From positions 310,001 to 374,000 of the forward strand of contig CALOCN010000001.1 in the NCBI GenBank assembly GCA_942491735.1: 64,000 bases of DNA. The letters are read 5' to 3'. Below are positions 17,698-25,539 of the stretch, in pieces (within the stretch, counting starts at the first letter, position 1; every line of letters starts with the position of its first letter). A program made the translations under genes and the position numbers. Source of the stretch: CALOCN01 sp942491735 (GTDB lineage Bacteria; Eisenbacteria; RBG-16-71-46; JABDJR01). Under the pieces are notes generated by a model. It ran no database searches. It was not told the DNA's origin and saw only the letters and a program-made list of their open reading frames with translations.

Positions 17698-19127
17698 GGC
17701 AACGCCTCAACCGCGGTGGTCACCCAGGTGGCCGGGAGGCCGGCGAAGAATCCCAGGGCCACCGCTCCGGCGGCCAGTCCAAGAGAGACCCAGGACCAGT
17801 GCGACCCGGTGGGCACGACCGCAGGCTCGGGGTCCTGCGCGAAGGCCGGCTGGACAAGCCGAAGGATGTAGGCACCGCTGAGGAGCGAGCCGAGGGCCAG
17901 CACCAGGCACCACCACCACTGTCCCTGTTCCACGCTGGAGGTGAGCAGCAGCCACTTGCCCAGGAAGCCTCCGCTGGGAGGCAAGCCCACCAGACTCATC
18001 CCGGCCAACACCACGGTCAGCATGACCCGGGGCTGAGCCCGCAGACAGGCGCCCAAACGGCTCAGGGGGAGGGCCGGGCCGTCGCCGGTCAGCAGCCCGG
18101 CGCTCAGGAACAAGGCGGATTTCGCCAGGGCATGGGCGCACAGGAAGCATGCCGCCGCCCCCCAAACCCCGGCCGCGTGCTCCGCGGATCGGGAGAGTGG
18201 GAACGCCAGCATCAGGTAGCCCAATTGCGCCACGGTCGAGTGGGCAATCAGCTCCTTGAGGGTTCCGGCACGCAGCGCCTGGATCGAGGCGGTGAGGATC
18301 GCGCATGCGCCCAGAAACCCCAGCCCCTGGGCCAGTGCCGGGGGTGCATGCTGCGCGTAGAGCACGATCCAGAGCAGGGCGAAGACGAAGAACGGACCCT
18401 TGACCACCAGGGCGGACAGAGCGGCGCTCACCGGGGGCGCCGCATTGGCGTGGACACCCGGCAGCCAACCATGCATGGGAAACAGCGCCGCCTTGAGAAA
18501 CAACCCTGCCGCAATCAATCCCAGCGCAACCGCATCCGCGGGTCCCGGCTGGAATTGCCTGCCCAGGTCGATCAGGTCCAGGGTGCCGTGGGTCTGGTAG
18601 AGAACGGCAACCCCCAACAGGTAGGCCAGGGATCCAATCAGTCCCAGGAAAAGGTAGCGGGTCGCGGCCTGGATCCCGCGTTCCCCGTTGAGTGCGACCA
18701 GACCCACCGCCGACATGCCGACCAGTTCCAGGGTCACGTACAGATTGAAGATGTCGCGGGAAAGGAACAGGGCGTTGAGCCCCGCCCAGAGCAGGAACCA
18801 CAGGGGATAGAACGCCGGGGACGGGGCCGGTCGAGCGCCCCGCGCGGCGAAGACGAGCACCGCGGCGGCGACAACTGCGGTCAGCGCCAACAGGGTCGCG
18901 GTGAGCCCATCGAGAGCCAGTGGGATGGCAACCGGGGAGTGCCAGCCACCGATGGGGAGTCGACCCGCCCCTGCCGAGTGGAACCGGAACACCGCGATCA
19001 ACGCCGCCGCCGCCACCGAGAAACCCCAGACCACGGAGATGAAGGCAGCCCGGCGACCGGCCACGAAAGCGATGAGGGCGGCCAGCAACGGGAGGATGAC
19101 CGGTGCGGGGAGGAGGGCTTCGCTCAT
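17694..19127 (-). CDS. mrpD: Mrp antiporter subunit D (first of three D-like subunits)
   Basis: 477 residues, hydrophobic throughout. It follows mrpC directly, the usual place of mrpD. Key residues are present: DIFNLYVTLELVGMSAVGL (TM5 Glu), AGLFLKAALFPMHGWLPGVHANAAPPVSAALSALVVKG (TM7 and TM8 Lys) and GTLKELIAHSTVAQLGYL. Together with MrpC and the other subunits it should form the ion-translocating membrane complex. Four-base overlaps link it to mrpC and to the second D-like gene. Confidence 0.93.
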   Translation of the reverse strand: MSEALLPAPVILPLLAALIAFVAGRRAAFISVVWGFSVAAAALIAVFRFHSAGAGRLPIGGWHSPVAIPLALDGLTATLLALTAVVAAAVLVFAARGARPAPSPAFYPLWFLLWAGLNALFLSRDIFNLYVTLELVGMSAVGLVALNGERGIQAATRYLFLGLIGSLAYLLGVAVLYQTHGTLDLIDLGRQFQPGPADAVALGLIAAGLFLKAALFPMHGWLPGVHANAAPPVSAALSALVVKGPFFVFALLWIVLYAQHAPPALAQGLGFLGACAILTASIQALRAGTLKELIAHSTVAQLGYLMLAFPLSRSAEHAAGVWGAAACFLCAHALAKSALFLSAGLLTGDGPALPLSRLGACLRAQPRVMLTVVLAGMSLVGLPPSGGFLGKWLLLTSSVEQGQWWWCLVLALGSLLSGAYILRLVQPAFAQDPEPAVVPTGSHWSWVSLGLAAGAVALGFFAGLPATWVTTAVEALP

Positions 19128-19420
19128 GGCTGCCCGGTATCGTCCAGCATGCGCTTGCGGCTCATCAGTGCCAATGCAAGGGCGGTGGCGCTCACCGATA
19201 CCACGATGCCGGTGATCACCATGGCGTGCGGGACCGGATCGGGCGCTCGGCCCTCACCGAGGTCGGCAACGACGATCAGGAAGAGGAAGATCCCGCTCCC
19301 GGCGATGTTGATGGCCAACAGACGCCGCATGGCGTCTCGACCAAACAGCGCGAAACCGAGACCCATGGCAACGAGAAGGACGGCGGCGATGGCGTAGGGA
19401 TTGGAGATCAGGCCGGCCAT
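19124..19420 (-). CDS. mrpC: Mrp antiporter subunit C (NuoK-like)
   Basis: 98 residues, three helices, from the ATG at 19420 preceded by GGAGGGATC. The pattern NPYAIAAVLLVAMGLGFALFGRDAMRRLLAINIAGSGIFLFLI matches MrpC/NuoK, and the DPVPHAMVITGIVVSVSATALALAL segment is the family's conserved second half (PHALVLTAIVI in relatives). It overlaps the MrpB fusion gene by 13 bases upstream and mrpD by four downstream. Confidence 0.93.
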   Translation of the reverse strand: MAGLISNPYAIAAVLLVAMGLGFALFGRDAMRRLLAINIAGSGIFLFLIVVADLGEGRAPDPVPHAMVITGIVVSVSATALALALMSRKRMLDDTGQP

Positions 19421-20307
19421 GATCCCTCCTTTCCATTCCCATCCGCGCCGACAAAGAACCGGGTGAGAATCCACCCAATGGACAACGCGGCCGCGCTCTC
19501 GATGATCAGGATGGTGCTCTTGGCGGTTGCTCCCCGGTACTCCAGGAATCCGGGACCGGCGACCATCCCCAGGGCTCCGACGCCCACGAACACGAACAAC
19601 CCGAGCCCGGCGAGGACTCCCGCTCCGGGGCCTGCAGAGGGCTGCTTCACCCCGGCCAGTCGCAGGAGGATCCCCGCGGCGCCCAGGAGTGCACCGGCCT
19701 GGAACGCTCCTCCCGGTCGGTCACCCCCGATATAGAGCAGATAGCCGGAAAAGAGGATCAAGGCCGGCACGAACAGGCCGACCGCTCCGTAGAACACCGG
19801 ACCCAGCGAACCGAGTCGCACACGCCCGGTATCCACGGCGGTGGTGACGACCAGGGCAAGGAAGATGACGGCCACCTCGAGCAGCGTGTCGTACGCGCGC
19901 TGGTTGAGCAGGACCGCCGTGACCGGGTTGGAGACACCGGATTCCGGGAGAACCGTCGCCATGGCCTCGGCCAGTCCGGATGGGCGCTCGCCACCCGGAA
20001 GCGCGACGATCAGCACGAGGGCGAGGGGAACCATGGCCAGGGTCAGGGTGCGGATGGGCGCGGTGACACCGCTCGCCGAGGGCTGCCGGGCCAGCGCCCT
20101 GAGAAACAAGGTTCCGGTCACTCCGGCACCAATCGCGGCCTCGGCCAGGGCGACGTCCGGAGCGTGCATACGGACCCAAACCAGTGACATGACCAGACCG
20201 AAGGCCATGAAGACGACGATCCCGGTGAACAGGTCCCGGGATAACAGGGACCAGGCGGCGAGGGCGACAAGTCCGACCGCGAGAGCGATATCCATCTGGG
20301 GGCTCAT
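19408..20307 (-). CDS. mrpB: Fusion of MbhD and MbhE domains with Mrp subunit B
   Basis: 299 residues from the ATG at 20307. The first about 75 residues are the DUF4040/MbhD pair of helices (GIVVFMAFGLVMSLVWVRMHAPDVALAEAAIGAG). Residues about 120-165 look like the C-terminal MbhE part of MrpA (NPVTAVLLNQRAYDTLLEVAVIF). Residues about 170-290 are the MnhB domain (LFSGYLLYIGGDRPGGAFQAGALLGAAGILLRLAG). In classic Mrp systems the first two parts sit at the end of MrpA; here they are moved onto MrpB, and no separate MrpA is present. Overlaps: four bases with mrpG, 13 with mrpC. Confidence 0.9.
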   Translation of the reverse strand: MSPQMDIALAVGLVALAAWSLLSRDLFTGIVVFMAFGLVMSLVWVRMHAPDVALAEAAIGAGVTGTLFLRALARQPSASGVTAPIRTLTLAMVPLALVLIVALPGGERPSGLAEAMATVLPESGVSNPVTAVLLNQRAYDTLLEVAVIFLALVVTTAVDTGRVRLGSLGPVFYGAVGLFVPALILFSGYLLYIGGDRPGGAFQAGALLGAAGILLRLAGVKQPSAGPGAGVLAGLGLFVFVGVGALGMVAGPGFLEYRGATAKSTILIIESAAALSIGWILTRFFVGADGNGKEGSWPA

Positions 20308-20606
20308 CGCCGCCTCCACGGCTGAACACCGTCGCGGTAGGCGTATCGGGCCACCGCATGGGAGGCTGTGGCGCTTCCGACCAGGAGGAAGACCCAGGCC
20401 AGAAGAAAGCGCAAGGCGAGGGCGCCGTTTCCACTCGCCAGCGTCATGCCGACCAGGATGAGGAACAGCCCCACGTTGTCCGCCTTGGTGAGGGCATGGA
20501 GTCGGGTGTAGACGTCGGGAAACCGAATCAGGCCCACCGATCCGGCCAGACAGAACGCGGCGCCCAGAACGGCCACGGAGCCACCCAGGAGTTCAGTCCA
20601 GATCAT
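20304..20606 (-). CDS. mrpG: Mrp antiporter subunit G
   Basis: 100 residues, three helices. The MnhG signature is plain: GSVGLIRFPDVYTRLHALTKADNVGLFLILVG, followed by FLLAWVFLLVGSATASHAVARYAY. It overlaps mrpF by 14 bases and the MrpB fusion gene by four. Confidence 0.95.
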   Translation of the reverse strand: MIWTELLGGSVAVLGAAFCLAGSVGLIRFPDVYTRLHALTKADNVGLFLILVGMTLASGNGALALRFLLAWVFLLVGSATASHAVARYAYRDGVQPWRRR

Positions 20607-20871
20607 GGTTCGGCTCTTTCCGGGACGGAGGGTTCAGGCCCGCAAAAACCGAGGCGAGGACCACCGTCAGGAGGGCAAAGACCACGGCGGTATCCGCCAT
20701 GGGCACCGAGTCCAAGCGTGCGGCGAGGACACATAACACGGCGACGACCAGGGTCCCGGTCAATTGGGCACCCAACATGCGATCCGGCCGCGTAGGGCCG
20801 CGCAGGACCCGGATCAGTCCCAGGCCGGCAGCGAGCAACAACACGATCAGGGCAGGATCAAAGGCGTTCAT
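20593..20871 (-). CDS. mrpF: Mrp antiporter subunit F
   Basis: 92 residues, three helices, with the family pattern LGLIRVLRGPTRPDRMLGAQLTGTLVVAVLCVLA (RVLRGPT..DR) and a VPMADTAVVFALLTVVLASV helix. Its start overlaps the mrpE stop by four bases and its end overlaps mrpG by 14, the expected E-F-G order. Confidence 0.93.
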   Translation of the reverse strand: MNAFDPALIVLLLAAGLGLIRVLRGPTRPDRMLGAQLTGTLVVAVLCVLAARLDSVPMADTAVVFALLTVVLASVFAGLNPPSRKEPNHDLD

Positions 20872-21338
20872 GACCCGGCTCCGGGTGAGGGGGGGAACAC
20901 GTCGTCGACGAGTCGACGGGAAGCGTCGAATTCCTCCTGCGCGGATGCGGACGCGTCCAGGGAGTGAACGATCAGGGCTCCCTCTTCCGCCTCGACGGTC
21001 AGGGTGCCGGGAAGCAGGCTGATCACGTTGGCCAGGAACGGCCCGAACCCGGGATGATCCCGCTCCAGCTCATGGCGGGTGAAGCCGGGGTTCAGATCCG
21101 GGGTTGGAGAGAGGGCGCGCCGTGCCACATCCCAAGCCCCGATGAAGGACTGCACCAGGAACCGGACGGCGAAGCGGGGCCAGCGCACGAGGGCGTAGAC
21201 CGTGGGTACGTACCCGCCCAGGCGCCCCGCCGCGAAGGCCGCAGCGAGTGAGACGGGAATCCCTACCCACCAGGAGGCAGGGTCGGGTCCGATCATCCAT
21301 CGCCACAGGATCATGGCAGCGGCCAAACGAAGCATCAT
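20868..21338 (-). CDS. mrpE: Mrp antiporter subunit E
   Basis: 156 residues. Two N-terminal helices and a third short one are followed by a soluble part with the MnhE motif FVRFLVQSFIGAWDVARRALSP, and FLANVISLLPGTLTVEAEEGALIVHSLD. It is the first gene of the nine-gene operon that runs to 13606; the promoter is expected at about 21416-21464. MrpE is needed for full antiport in known Mrp systems but its exact job is unclear. Confidence 0.93.
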   Translation of the reverse strand: MMLRLAAAMILWRWMIGPDPASWWVGIPVSLAAAFAAGRLGGYVPTVYALVRWPRFAVRFLVQSFIGAWDVARRALSPTPDLNPGFTRHELERDHPGFGPFLANVISLLPGTLTVEAEEGALIVHSLDASASAQEEFDASRRLVDDVFPPSPGAGS

Positions 21339-21415
21339 GGGAGCCTGTCTCCTCCCGGTACGGATCGGCCCCGTGCCGAACCGATCCGGAAGGCAACAGT
21401 ACGCGTTGCTAACCG

Positions 21416-21464
21416 ATTGTAAAAATAGATAAACTAGTCATTTCTCATAGAGAAAAGCTAGTCA
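21416..21464 (-). promoter_or_regulatory. Promoter/operator region of the Mrp operon, candidate NhaR site
   Basis: An AT-rich island in GC-rich DNA between nhaR and mrpE. TTTCTC-ATA-GAGAAA (21441-21455) is a perfect palindrome flanked by direct repeats CTAGTCA at 21434-21440 and 21458-21464. On the minus strand the palindrome reads TTTCTCTATGAG, which matches 11 of 12 bases of a site in front of nhaR. A -10-like TACAAT (minus strand, 21416-21421) lies downstream without a well-spaced -35, as expected for an activator-dependent promoter. Confidence 0.45.
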
Positions 21465-21487
21465 ACTGAGCATGAGCTCCGGGCTAT

Positions 21488-22387
21488 CTACTTGAACAGC
21501 ATTGTCTTGGCGGCATCGACGATTGCCACTACCGCGGGGTTCTTCACGCGGCGTTCGACAGAAACGGCATAGAACCGTTCCCGCAGATTCTCGATGCGCC
21601 CCACGACCCGAACGGAGTATTGGCGCATGATTTCCCGCTCGATCGCGGTGGGGCCTACGAACAGGCCCAGGGACGCCTGGCCAAACACTTTCATGAGGGC
21701 GCTGTCTTCGAACTCGGCAACCCGTGCTGGTTGCACACCCTGGGCTTCGAACCACTGGTCGAGGGTTCGGCGCATGGAGGCGTTGGCGGTGGGATAGAGG
21801 AACGGCGCCCCGTCCAGCGACTCGGGGAAGTTCCGACGATACCTGCTGGCCAACCTGGTGGATGCGAAGACGGACACGCCGCATTCCCCAAGGAGGTGGT
21901 TGTACGCCTTGACGTTCATCTCCGGAGAGACCGGGATGTCGGTAATGACCAGGTCCAACTCGTAGGCGGCCAGGCGCAGGAACAGATCGCGAGGCTTGCC
22001 TTCCTCGCACACGATCTGCGGTGCCGGATCGAGTTGAATGGCCGGGTCGAGCAGCCGAAACGCGATCAGCTTCGGCACCACGTCGGCAACGCCGACGGTG
22101 AGTCGCGCCGGCCGATCTACCGGTCGCCCCCGCAAGGTGTCCAGCATCTCGTTGCCCAGGGAGAAGATCTCGTCCGCGTACCGATAGACCAGTTTGCCGG
22201 TCTCCGAAAGCGAGATGGTGCGCCCGGTACGAACAAAGAGAGGCTCGCCCAACGACTCTTCCAGGCTGCGAATCTGGGCCGAGAGGGTGGGTTGAGCCAG
22301 GCGCAGCCGTTTGGAGGCCGCGGTGATGGACCCTTCACGGGCGGCCATCCAGAAGTAGAGCAGGTGGTGATAGTTGAGCCAGTCCAT
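21488..22387 (-). CDS. nhaR: LysR-family activator NhaR
   Basis: 299 residues from the ATG at 22387 (MDWLNYHHLLYFWMAAREGS). The N-terminal helix-turn-helix reads GSITAASKRLRLAQPTLSAQIRSLEESLGEPLF. The effector domain keeps features I recognise from E. coli NhaR: ETGKLVYRYADEIFSLGNEMLDTL, LDLVITDIPVSP, LLGECGVSVFAS, FEDSALMKVFGQASLGLFVGPT and a C-terminal RFYAVSVERRVKNPAVVAI. NhaR senses Na+ and activates the antiporter nhaA in E. coli. Its place 150 bases upstream of the Mrp operon in the same orientation, and a shared motif at both promoters, make this operon the likely target. Confidence 0.92.
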   Translation of the reverse strand: MDWLNYHHLLYFWMAAREGSITAASKRLRLAQPTLSAQIRSLEESLGEPLFVRTGRTISLSETGKLVYRYADEIFSLGNEMLDTLRGRPVDRPARLTVGVADVVPKLIAFRLLDPAIQLDPAPQIVCEEGKPRDLFLRLAAYELDLVITDIPVSPEMNVKAYNHLLGECGVSVFASTRLASRYRRNFPESLDGAPFLYPTANASMRRTLDQWFEAQGVQPARVAEFEDSALMKVFGQASLGLFVGPTAIEREIMRQYSVRVVGRIENLRERFYAVSVERRVKNPAVVAIVDAAKTMLFK

Positions 22388-22436
22388 GACGGAAGCGTAC
22401 ATAGCCCAGAACGATGCTGCCAACAGAGATTCTGTA

Positions 22437-22448
22437 TTTTTCTATGAG
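22437..22448 (+). promoter_or_regulatory. Candidate NhaR site in the nhaR/usp divergent region
   Basis: TTTTTCTATGAG here differs by one base from the minus-strand sequence TTTCTCTATGAG in front of mrpE. A small perfect inverted repeat ACAGA-GAT-TCTGT (22423-22435) sits next to it. It lies between the divergent nhaR and miniature-baeRF/usp starts and could serve both. Confidence 0.35.
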
Positions 22449-22499
22449 CCACGCGCGTGCGATAAATAGTTCACACCCGAAGCGGAAGGAGTGCATGCG

Positions 22500-22736
22500 A
22501 TGGAACTGAATGAACTGCAACGACACATCCGATTCCTGGCTGAGCTTCCGAAGACCGAGGCGCCTGTGGTCAGCTGCTACCTCGGCACCCGGAGGGTGGC
22601 GATCTTCGCATGCGCCGGGGAAGAGCCCTTGCTGCGCACCCTGCGATTCGCGCTCCCGGAAGACCCGGTTCTCAACGCGTCCCGGGAGTCGTCGCACCGG
22701 CAGCCGGTCGAGGAGGTGCAGCATGCGGATGCTTGA
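22500..22736 (+). CDS. Miniature baeRF-like protein, apparently missing its middle
   Basis: 78 residues from the ATG at 22500 (GGAAGGAG at 22484-22491; a GTG at 22491 is the alternative). The N-terminus (ELQRHIRFLAELPKTEAPVVSCYL) resembles the opening helix and first strand of bacterial eRF1-like (baeRF/host-attachment) proteins. The rest (RRVAIFACAGEEPLLRTLRFALP) resembles a segment that lies much further along in those proteins. The two parts are joined directly, so the gene looks like an internally deleted, in-frame relic or a shortened domain. Its end overlaps the usp start by 14 bases. The family link is from memory of the pattern and needs a profile search. Confidence 0.5.
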   Translation: MELNELQRHIRFLAELPKTEAPVVSCYLGTRRVAIFACAGEEPLLRTLRFALPEDPVLNASRESSHRQPVEEVQHADA

Positions 22737-23898
22737 AACGATCGTCATGGCCACCGACCTCGGTCCGGTGTCTCCCACCGTGGGTCGGGTGGCGGGCTAC
22801 CTGGGCGAGGTGTTCGAATCGGACCTCCATCTACTGCACGTTCTGGACAGCGTTCACCCTCCGGGAGCGCTTCGCGACCAGGAGAGGAACGTGGCCCGGG
22901 AGAAGCTGGACGAACTCCGTGAGGAACTGGCCAATACCTGGCATCCGATGTCTCTCCCCACCCGAATGGAGGTGGGCTCGGTGTCCGACCGGATCGCTTC
23001 CTACGCGGAGGCTCGAGACGCCAACCTCGTTGTACTGGGTGCGAACGGGGGAGGAGGCCGTCGGCTGGGAGTTACCGCGGAGCTGATCGCCAGGGAAGGC
23101 GTGCGTTCGGTCTGGATCGTCAACGACGATGCGCCCCCGTCCCACTTTCGCATCGTTTGCCCGGTCGACTTGTCACCCGGTTCCCGTCAGGCGTTCCGCA
23201 ATGCGGTTCACCTGGCCCGGAGCCTTCAGGCGAAGCTGGTCGTGCTGAGTGTGGTCGAGCCGTCTCCGTTCCGTGTGCCTCTTGGTCAGGATGACCCGGC
23301 CGAGGCCATGGTCCGGCGGGAAATCGAACTTCAGCGCTTCGTTTCCAGGTTCGACATGGACTCGGTGGACTGGGAGTCGCAGGTGCGCGTGGGGAGGCCG
23401 GACCACTGGATCCGGGAGGAAGTGGAGCCCTGGGACTTGCTGGTCATGAAGACCAGCACCCGTCGTCGGGTGAGCCGGCTCTTTCTCGGAAGCGTTGCTC
23501 GCCGGGTCCTGGCCGGCATTCCGTGCTCGGTCCTGATGTTGGGCCAGCACGATGTGTTCCGTCTCAGCCTGGACGACGCGGCGGGGAACTTCCCGCTTCT
23601 GTGTCGACAGGGACACTGGTTGCTGGACAACGGCTATTCCCGGGAGGCAGTGGGGCTGTTCCGATCGGCAGTGGAGATCGATCCGCACTCCGCGGTGCCC
23701 TGGCGTGGACTTGCCTTGGCCTATGATCGGCTGGACAACGAGTCCGGCTCCGAGGCGTGCCGCGAGCGAGCACGCGACATCGACCGGCATCTCGAGCATG
23801 TCCAGATCGAGGCGGAGATTCGCGGCCGGCACGGGTTGTTCGGCAGTGGGGCCGCCGCCGCAGGGACGATCAGGGAAGCAACACGATCCGCCGGGTAA
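22723..23898 (+). CDS. Tandem universal stress protein with TPR-like tail
   Basis: 391 residues from the ATG at 22723, with AGGAGG at 22711-22716. The first USP domain runs from METIVMATDLG-like sequence (LETIVMATDLGPVSPTV) to VVLGANGGGGRRLGVTAELIAREG. The second begins RIVCPVDLSPGSRQAF and ends LLVMKTSTRRRVSRLFLGSVARRVL. The last about 100 residues contain one TPR-like unit (HWLLDNGYSREAVGLFRSAVEIDPHSAVPWRGLALAYDRL), which suggests protein-protein contacts. Its 3' end overlaps the convergent dehydrogenase gene by 29 bases. It probably shares control with nhaR, its divergent neighbour. Confidence 0.88.
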   Translation: MRMLETIVMATDLGPVSPTVGRVAGYLGEVFESDLHLLHVLDSVHPPGALRDQERNVAREKLDELREELANTWHPMSLPTRMEVGSVSDRIASYAEARDANLVVLGANGGGGRRLGVTAELIAREGVRSVWIVNDDAPPSHFRIVCPVDLSPGSRQAFRNAVHLARSLQAKLVVLSVVEPSPFRVPLGQDDPAEAMVRREIELQRFVSRFDMDSVDWESQVRVGRPDHWIREEVEPWDLLVMKTSTRRRVSRLFLGSVARRVLAGIPCSVLMLGQHDVFRLSLDDAAGNFPLLCRQGHWLLDNGYSREAVGLFRSAVEIDPHSAVPWRGLALAYDRLDNESGSEACRERARDIDRHLEHVQIEAEIRGRHGLFGSGAAAAGTIREATRSAG

Positions 23899-25441
23899 GT
23901 CTTCCCGAGTCGGCGGTGAGCCGCAGGAAATAGACACCGGCCGGGATTTGTTCCTGGCCGGTGTCGCCCAGGCGAACCGAGTGGTCCCCTTGGCCTCGGC
24001 CCTCGAACAACCGTGTCACGCGACGTCCGGTGACCGAGATCAGGTCCAGGACGCCCCGTTCCCCGTCGGGGAGGCTGAAGTTGACGGCTTCCCCGGCCCC
24101 TCCCGCGGTCATGGGGTTGGGAAAGCGCATGGCGAGGCCGGGGGTGGGGGTCAGGTCATCCGGAACCCCCACCGGCTCGTCGCAGTTGCCCGGGGGGCCG
24201 GTGTAGATGACCCGCCCCAGCTCGCCGGGAAACAGGGTCAGGTAGTACAGCGCACCGTCCGGCCCCACCAGCATGTCGGCCACGTAGAGAAACCCGGTGC
24301 CCCAGAAGACGGGGTCGGGCTGGCCCACCTCGAACGGGCGGCGCTCCCACGGTCCATGGATGTTCCAGTAGACCGACAGCTGCCCGGTGTAGTGCTCCAG
24401 GAAGAAGAGCGCCCCGTCGTACTGGCAATTGAAGTTGTATTGGCCCCCGGAGACCGGCCGGTAGCGCGGTCCGCCAATGATCGAGCGCGGCTGGGGACCG
24501 GTGCGCAGGTAGTGCGCCGCGGGTGGTGTGTAGGTCTCGGTGGGTTTGGGCGGCCCGCACCAGGGATAGCCGGTGGTATCCGGGCCCTCGTAGTAGGGGT
24601 ATCCGAAGTTCTCCCCCCCGAAACTCTCGTTGAGCTCTTCCGCCTTGTTGGTCCCCACGTCCCCGATGTAGACCCCGCCGGTGACCGGGTCGACCGAGAA
24701 GCGGAACGGGTTGCGAAGGCCCTTGCAGAAGAGAAGGGCGGCGTCCTCGTTGACCGGAGGAAACGGATTGTCGCCCGGATCCAGGAGCGCCTTGGGGGCG
24801 GGGCCGGTCCCGGTGTCCGGGAGGGCCGAGGTGTCGAGCCGGAGAATGGACCCATGCAGCACCGTGGAGTCCTGTACGGCGCAGGCGTTGATGTCGTCCC
24901 CGAGCCCCACATAGAGCATGTCGTCAGGACCAAACCGCAGACCGCCCGCGTTGTGGATGGTCTGGAAGTCCGGGATGTCGTCCAGGACGTCGTAGCGGGT
25001 GCCGAAGGTGAGGTTGGTGCTCTGACTATCGGTGAGATCCCCGGAGATCGTGTAGCGGGCCAGAACCATGGGGTCGGGGAAGGGGCGGGTGAAGCAGAGG
25101 TAGACATAGGGCTTGGCCGGCCAGCGGGGATCCACTGCGATTCCCAGGAGTCCCCGTTCCCCACCCGTCGTGTCCACGTCGCTCTCGTTGAAGAGAATGC
25201 CCGGGTCGAGCGTGTCGTCGGCGTAGAGCCGCACGTTTCCCGCGTAGCCCTCGGTGATGAGGATCCGCCCGTCCGGCAGGAAGGCCATGGCGGTGGGGAC
25301 GGTGAGGCCGGTGGCCAGGTCCTGGACCTGGAACCTGTCGGGAACCGCCTGGGCCAGGAGGGGATCGGGCCTACCGAGGGCGCCCAGAAGCAGGGTGCAA
25401 AGCAGCGGGAATCCGAGGCGAAGAGACACAGAGAACCCCAT
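23870..25441 (-). CDS. Secreted PQQ-dependent sugar dehydrogenase-like protein with FlgD-like tail
   Basis: 523 residues with a signal peptide (GFPLLCTLLLGALGRPDPLLAQA). Residues about 35-420 form the glucose/sorbosone dehydrogenase six-bladed propeller: GLTVPTAMAFLPDGRILITEGYAGNVRL, TTGGERGLLGIAVDPRW, GDVGTNKAEELNESFGGENFGYPYYEG and MLVGPDGALYYLTL. The last about 85 residues are a FlgD-like module (PNPMTAGGAGEAVNF to GVYFLRLTAD) ending IVLLP. Family members oxidise aldose sugars with PQQ in the periplasm or outside; many homologues are untested. Its end overlaps the universal stress gene on the other strand. Confidence 0.88.
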   Translation of the reverse strand: MGFSVSLRLGFPLLCTLLLGALGRPDPLLAQAVPDRFQVQDLATGLTVPTAMAFLPDGRILITEGYAGNVRLYADDTLDPGILFNESDVDTTGGERGLLGIAVDPRWPAKPYVYLCFTRPFPDPMVLARYTISGDLTDSQSTNLTFGTRYDVLDDIPDFQTIHNAGGLRFGPDDMLYVGLGDDINACAVQDSTVLHGSILRLDTSALPDTGTGPAPKALLDPGDNPFPPVNEDAALLFCKGLRNPFRFSVDPVTGGVYIGDVGTNKAEELNESFGGENFGYPYYEGPDTTGYPWCGPPKPTETYTPPAAHYLRTGPQPRSIIGGPRYRPVSGGQYNFNCQYDGALFFLEHYTGQLSVYWNIHGPWERRPFEVGQPDPVFWGTGFLYVADMLVGPDGALYYLTLFPGELGRVIYTGPPGNCDEPVGVPDDLTPTPGLAMRFPNPMTAGGAGEAVNFSLPDGERGVLDLISVTGRRVTRLFEGRGQGDHSVRLGDTGQEQIPAGVYFLRLTADSGRLTRRIVLLP

Positions 25442-25539
25442 GAAGTTGGACCCGAAGGTGGGTAAGAAGCCGCAATCTCGCCCCCGCCGCGAAGGGCACT
25501 AGTCTATCACAGCCGATCCCGGGGTCCGGAGCGGCCCGT

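Noticed and set aside
22491..22499. GTG start for the miniature baeRF gene
   Set aside because: The GTG overlaps the end of the Shine-Dalgarno sequence GGAAGGAG, whereas the ATG at 22500 is spaced eight bases from it.
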